Positions 14,624 to 16,788 of a stretch of DNA of 16,788 nt are shown here, piece by piece. Made by a program: the position numbers and the translations under genes. The stretch comes from JBAXGW01 sp037139195 (lineage in GTDB: Bacteria; Bacteroidota; Bacteroidia; Bacteroidales; JAHJDW01), in the NCBI GenBank assembly GCA_037139195.1, contig JBAXGW010000082.1, forward strand, positions 1 to 16,788, read 5' to 3'. The notes beneath the pieces were generated by a model. It saw nothing but the letters and a program-made list of their open reading frames with translations. It was not told where the DNA came from and ran no database searches. How positions within the stretch are numbered: the first letter of the stretch is position 1; the number at the start of each line of letters is the position of its first letter.

Positions 14624-16750
14624 ATGAGAAAACTAACATTTACATTAACGATGTTATTGAGTTTTTTGGGCTTCTCAAGTCTATTTGCTCAAACAACATT
14701 GTCTGTTGGTGACATTAGCATTATAGGATACCGTGCTGATGCCACAAATGCGCTCTCTTTTGTTACTTGGGTCGACCTTGCTAACAATACTGAAATTCGT
14801 TTTACCGACAATGGCTGGCTTTCAACTGGTTCTTTTAGAACAGGCGAAGACAGTGTGGTGTGGGTTAATAATACTGGAAATGTAATAACTAAAGGGACTG
14901 TTATTACGGGCGTTTTTTCCGCTACAACTGGCGTTAGTCCTGTTTGGAACATTGGAACGTCAACCGCTGGAAAATTAAGTGGGATATCTACTACTGGAGA
15001 TCAAATTTTTGCATATCAGGGTTTTATTACTAATCCAACTCTAATTTTTGGATTAAGTGTAGATGGAGCTTGGAGTGCAAATGCAACAACTGCTAATAAT
15101 TCAGCACTTCCTACTGCTCTTAATGTTTGGGGAGGCAATCTTGCTGTTGTTCCTGAAATTGACAATGCAGAATATAGCGGAGGAAGAACAGGATTAAGCG
15201 TATATTTATATAAGGAAGCCATTCTTGATTTAAATAATTGGACAACTGACAACTTTGGAACTACGTTGGTAACACTTAACGCTACTGCTTTTACTATTTT
15301 AGATGGTCAAGTTGATTTAAAATTAACTCAACTTATTGTTCCTGCCTCAGCTTGTGGCTTAACTAATGCTGAAAATATTACTGTTAAAGTTACGAATTTG
15401 GGAACTATTGCAGTTGATTCTATCCCTTTAGTTTATACATTTGACGGAATCACTCTTTATAAAGATACAATTCTAACCAGTTTATTAGCAAATCATGCTG
15501 ATACAGCAACGCTTACATTCGATAATAAAGCAAATTTATCAACTGCAGGAATCTATAATATAGTTGTATATGCTAATTTCCCTCAGGATAATATTAAAAT
15601 AAACGACACACTAAAGTCAACTATTACTTCTATCCCTCTGATTTCTACTTATCCTTACTTGCAAGATTTCGAAACCGCTACCAATTTTTGGTCGTCAGGT
15701 GCAATTGCTGGCACTGATATTTGGCAAAGAGGAACGCCTGCTAAAGCAAATATTGTTGGTGCGGCGAGTGGAACTAATGCTTATGCCACAGGTCTTGCTA
15801 ATAATTATTCATCAAATGCAAATATTTGGTTAATGACGCCTTGTTATGATTTATCTACTTTAGTAAATCCTATGCTTTCTGTTAAATTAAATATTTATAC
15901 TGAAGCTAACAACGATGCAATGATTTTAGAATATACTACTGATGGCACTGCATGGGTTAAACTTACTGGCGATGCTGGTTTTTATAATAATACAAGTGCT
16001 ACTGGTTCATTACCTCAACCAAAATGGAGTGGCTTAGTTGGCTCTTGGAATACTTATAAAACAGCTCTAACAGCAGTTGCAGGGCAAGCAAATGTGAAAT
16101 TCAGATTTAGATTTGTTACTAATGCTACTACTACCAACCAAGGTATCGCTATTGATGATTTTAAAATTTATGATAAGCCTTCTTATGATATAAAAGTTGT
16201 TCAATGGATGAACCCAAGCTCGGGCTGCGGTTTAACTAACAACGAATCAATGATTGCTAAAGTTACCAATTTAGGCGCTTTAGATATTGATTCTATTCCT
16301 ATGGCATATTCTATAAATGCTGGCGTTACTCTTGTAAAAGACACTATTTTCTCTACGCTTCATGCTAATGGAACTGATACTATTACTTTTACATTCCCTA
16401 CAAAAGCTGATTTCTCTGTAAATGGTATTTATAATTGTGGTATTGCTGCTAGTTTAGCAAATGAAGGAGATAGAACAAATGATACTATTTTCAGTCAAGT
16501 TACTTCTATTCCTCTTATTTCTACATACCCTTACTTGCAAGATTTCGAAACCGCTACCAATTTTTGGTCGTCAGGTGCAATTGCTGGCACTGATATTTGG
16601 CAAAGAGGAACGCCTGCTAAAGCAAATATTGTTGGTGCGGCGAGTGGAACTAATGCTTATGCCACAGGTCTTGCTAATAATTATTCATCAAATGCAAATA
16701 TTTGGTTAATGACGCCTTGTTATGATTTATCTACTTTAGGTGGGTTCTAA
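14624..16750 (+). CDS. Modular secreted protein (CARDB-like and MAM-like repeats), probably truncated
   Basis: The 708-residue product starts with a signal peptide (1-22, cleavage near LFA-Q). Residues about 24-225 form a surface-type domain with GDISIIGY and EIRFTDNGW, a pattern seen in exported Bacteroidota proteins. Two CARDB-like Ig modules (about 231-340 and 522-632; ACGLTNAENITVKVTNLG and its counterpart) each precede a MAM/lectin-like module opening with YPYLQDFE. The first such module is complete (about 342-518, ending IAIDDFKIYD). The second stops after about 71 residues, right where DNA identity with the first ends, and is followed by GGF and a stop. There is no T9SS sorting domain, unlike most proteins of this kind. 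Inference: a surface adhesin or binding protein, truncated either by real rearrangement or by an assembly join. Confidence 0.8.
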   Translation: MRKLTFTLTMLLSFLGFSSLFAQTTLSVGDISIIGYRADATNALSFVTWVDLANNTEIRFTDNGWLSTGSFRTGEDSVVWVNNTGNVITKGTVITGVFSATTGVSPVWNIGTSTAGKLSGISTTGDQIFAYQGFITNPTLIFGLSVDGAWSANATTANNSALPTALNVWGGNLAVVPEIDNAEYSGGRTGLSVYLYKEAILDLNNWTTDNFGTTLVTLNATAFTILDGQVDLKLTQLIVPASACGLTNAENITVKVTNLGTIAVDSIPLVYTFDGITLYKDTILTSLLANHADTATLTFDNKANLSTAGIYNIVVYANFPQDNIKINDTLKSTITSIPLISTYPYLQDFETATNFWSSGAIAGTDIWQRGTPAKANIVGAASGTNAYATGLANNYSSNANIWLMTPCYDLSTLVNPMLSVKLNIYTEANNDAMILEYTTDGTAWVKLTGDAGFYNNTSATGSLPQPKWSGLVGSWNTYKTALTAVAGQANVKFRFRFVTNATTTNQGIAIDDFKIYDKPSYDIKVVQWMNPSSGCGLTNNESMIAKVTNLGALDIDSIPMAYSINAGVTLVKDTIFSTLHANGTDTITFTFPTKADFSVNGIYNCGIAASLANEGDRTNDTIFSQVTSIPLISTYPYLQDFETATNFWSSGAIAGTDIWQRGTPAKANIVGAASGTNAYATGLANNYSSNANIWLMTPCYDLSTLGGF
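15653..15863 (+). repeat. Exact 211-bp repeat, copy 1
   Basis: This stretch is identical base for base to 16529-16739, offset by 876 bp (292 codons, in frame). It encodes residues 344-414 of the modular secreted protein, the first part of the MAM-like module. The flanking CARDB-like modules are clearly diverged, so the identity is local. Confidence 0.95.
16529..16739 (+). repeat. Exact 211-bp repeat, copy 2
   Basis: This is the second copy of the repeat at 15653-15863. Immediately after it the reading frame meets TAA at 16748-16750. In copy 1 the module continues for another 105 residues or so. Confidence 0.95.
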
Positions 16751-16788
16751 AAATTCATTTTTTCTATAATTTCATCAAAAACGCCAAG
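16747..16788 (-). CDS. Possible C-terminal end of a minus-strand gene (partial)
   Basis: The minus strand is open from the right window edge to a TAG at 16749-16747 and encodes LGVFDEIIEKMNF, which reads like a protein C-terminus. Its stop codon overlaps that of the plus-strand modular protein gene. Thirteen residues are too few to identify the gene, and a chance frame is possible. Confidence 0.25.
   Translation of the reverse strand, partial: LGVFDEIIEKMNF

Noticed and set aside
16461..16709. Plus-strand open frame of 82 codons overlapping repeat copy 2
   Set aside because: It is an out-of-frame reading of the MAM-like module; the main frame is the one that preserves the protein repeat.
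1..16788. CRISPR array, tRNA or rRNA genes, or intact mobile element
   Set aside because: No regularly spaced repeats, no tRNA or rRNA signatures and no transposase, integrase or phage gene were seen.

Overview
The window is AT-rich DNA from a member of the Bacteroidota. Several independent features agree on this. There is a type IX secretion (T9SS) C-terminal sorting domain, a type III glutamine synthetase (GlnN class), a two-component pair of the RprX/RprY type, and a TonB-dependent outer-membrane receptor. Several genes carry the Bacteroidota promoter -7 motif TAnnTTTG. Start codons are preceded by A/T-rich leaders rather than Shine-Dalgarno sequences. Nothing here fixes genus or species.

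Layout, left to right. (1) 2-37: a possible tail of an upstream gene. (2) 80-2824: a DUF4173-type polytopic membrane protein with a long leucine-rich-repeat C-terminus. (3) 2912-4561: a secreted protein with two lamin-tail domains, an Ig-like domain and a T9SS tail, followed by a good intrinsic terminator. (4) 4738-5244: a small membrane-anchored protein, then a leader with two predicted RNA hairpins, then a TonB-dependent receptor (5433-7583) and a 15-bp terminator-like hairpin. (5) 7632-7926: a gene-poor convergence zone with a short protein-like fragment, a sequence resembling an IS3-family end, and a second hairpin. (6) 7927-9892 (minus strand): a sensor kinase and response regulator operon. 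(7) 10090-11877: lepA, divergent from the kinase. (8) 12014-14200 (minus): glnN, convergent with lepA across a bidirectional terminator. (9) 14219-14623: a 400-bp, extremely AT-rich spacer. (10) 14624-16750: a large secreted modular protein that ends abruptly inside an exactly duplicated module, close to the right edge.

How the parts may work together: the small protein and receptor look like an outer-membrane uptake unit, possibly controlled by a structured leader. The two-component operon has a promoter flanked by direct repeats at 11-bp spacing, the geometry expected for OmpR-family regulator binding, so autoregulation is likely. The two secreted proteins are surface or adhesion candidates. 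LepA and GlnN are housekeeping genes.

No wholly new system is evident. The best leads are the structured leader of the receptor, the 11-bp-phased repeats at the two-component promoter, the DUF4173-LRR fusion, the inverted ATACCCCC motifs upstream of glnN, and the exact 211-bp duplication with an abrupt ORF end, which may be an assembly fault. For three minus-strand genes I chose internal starts over upstream TTG codons, and in two of these the TTG lies inside a likely promoter element.
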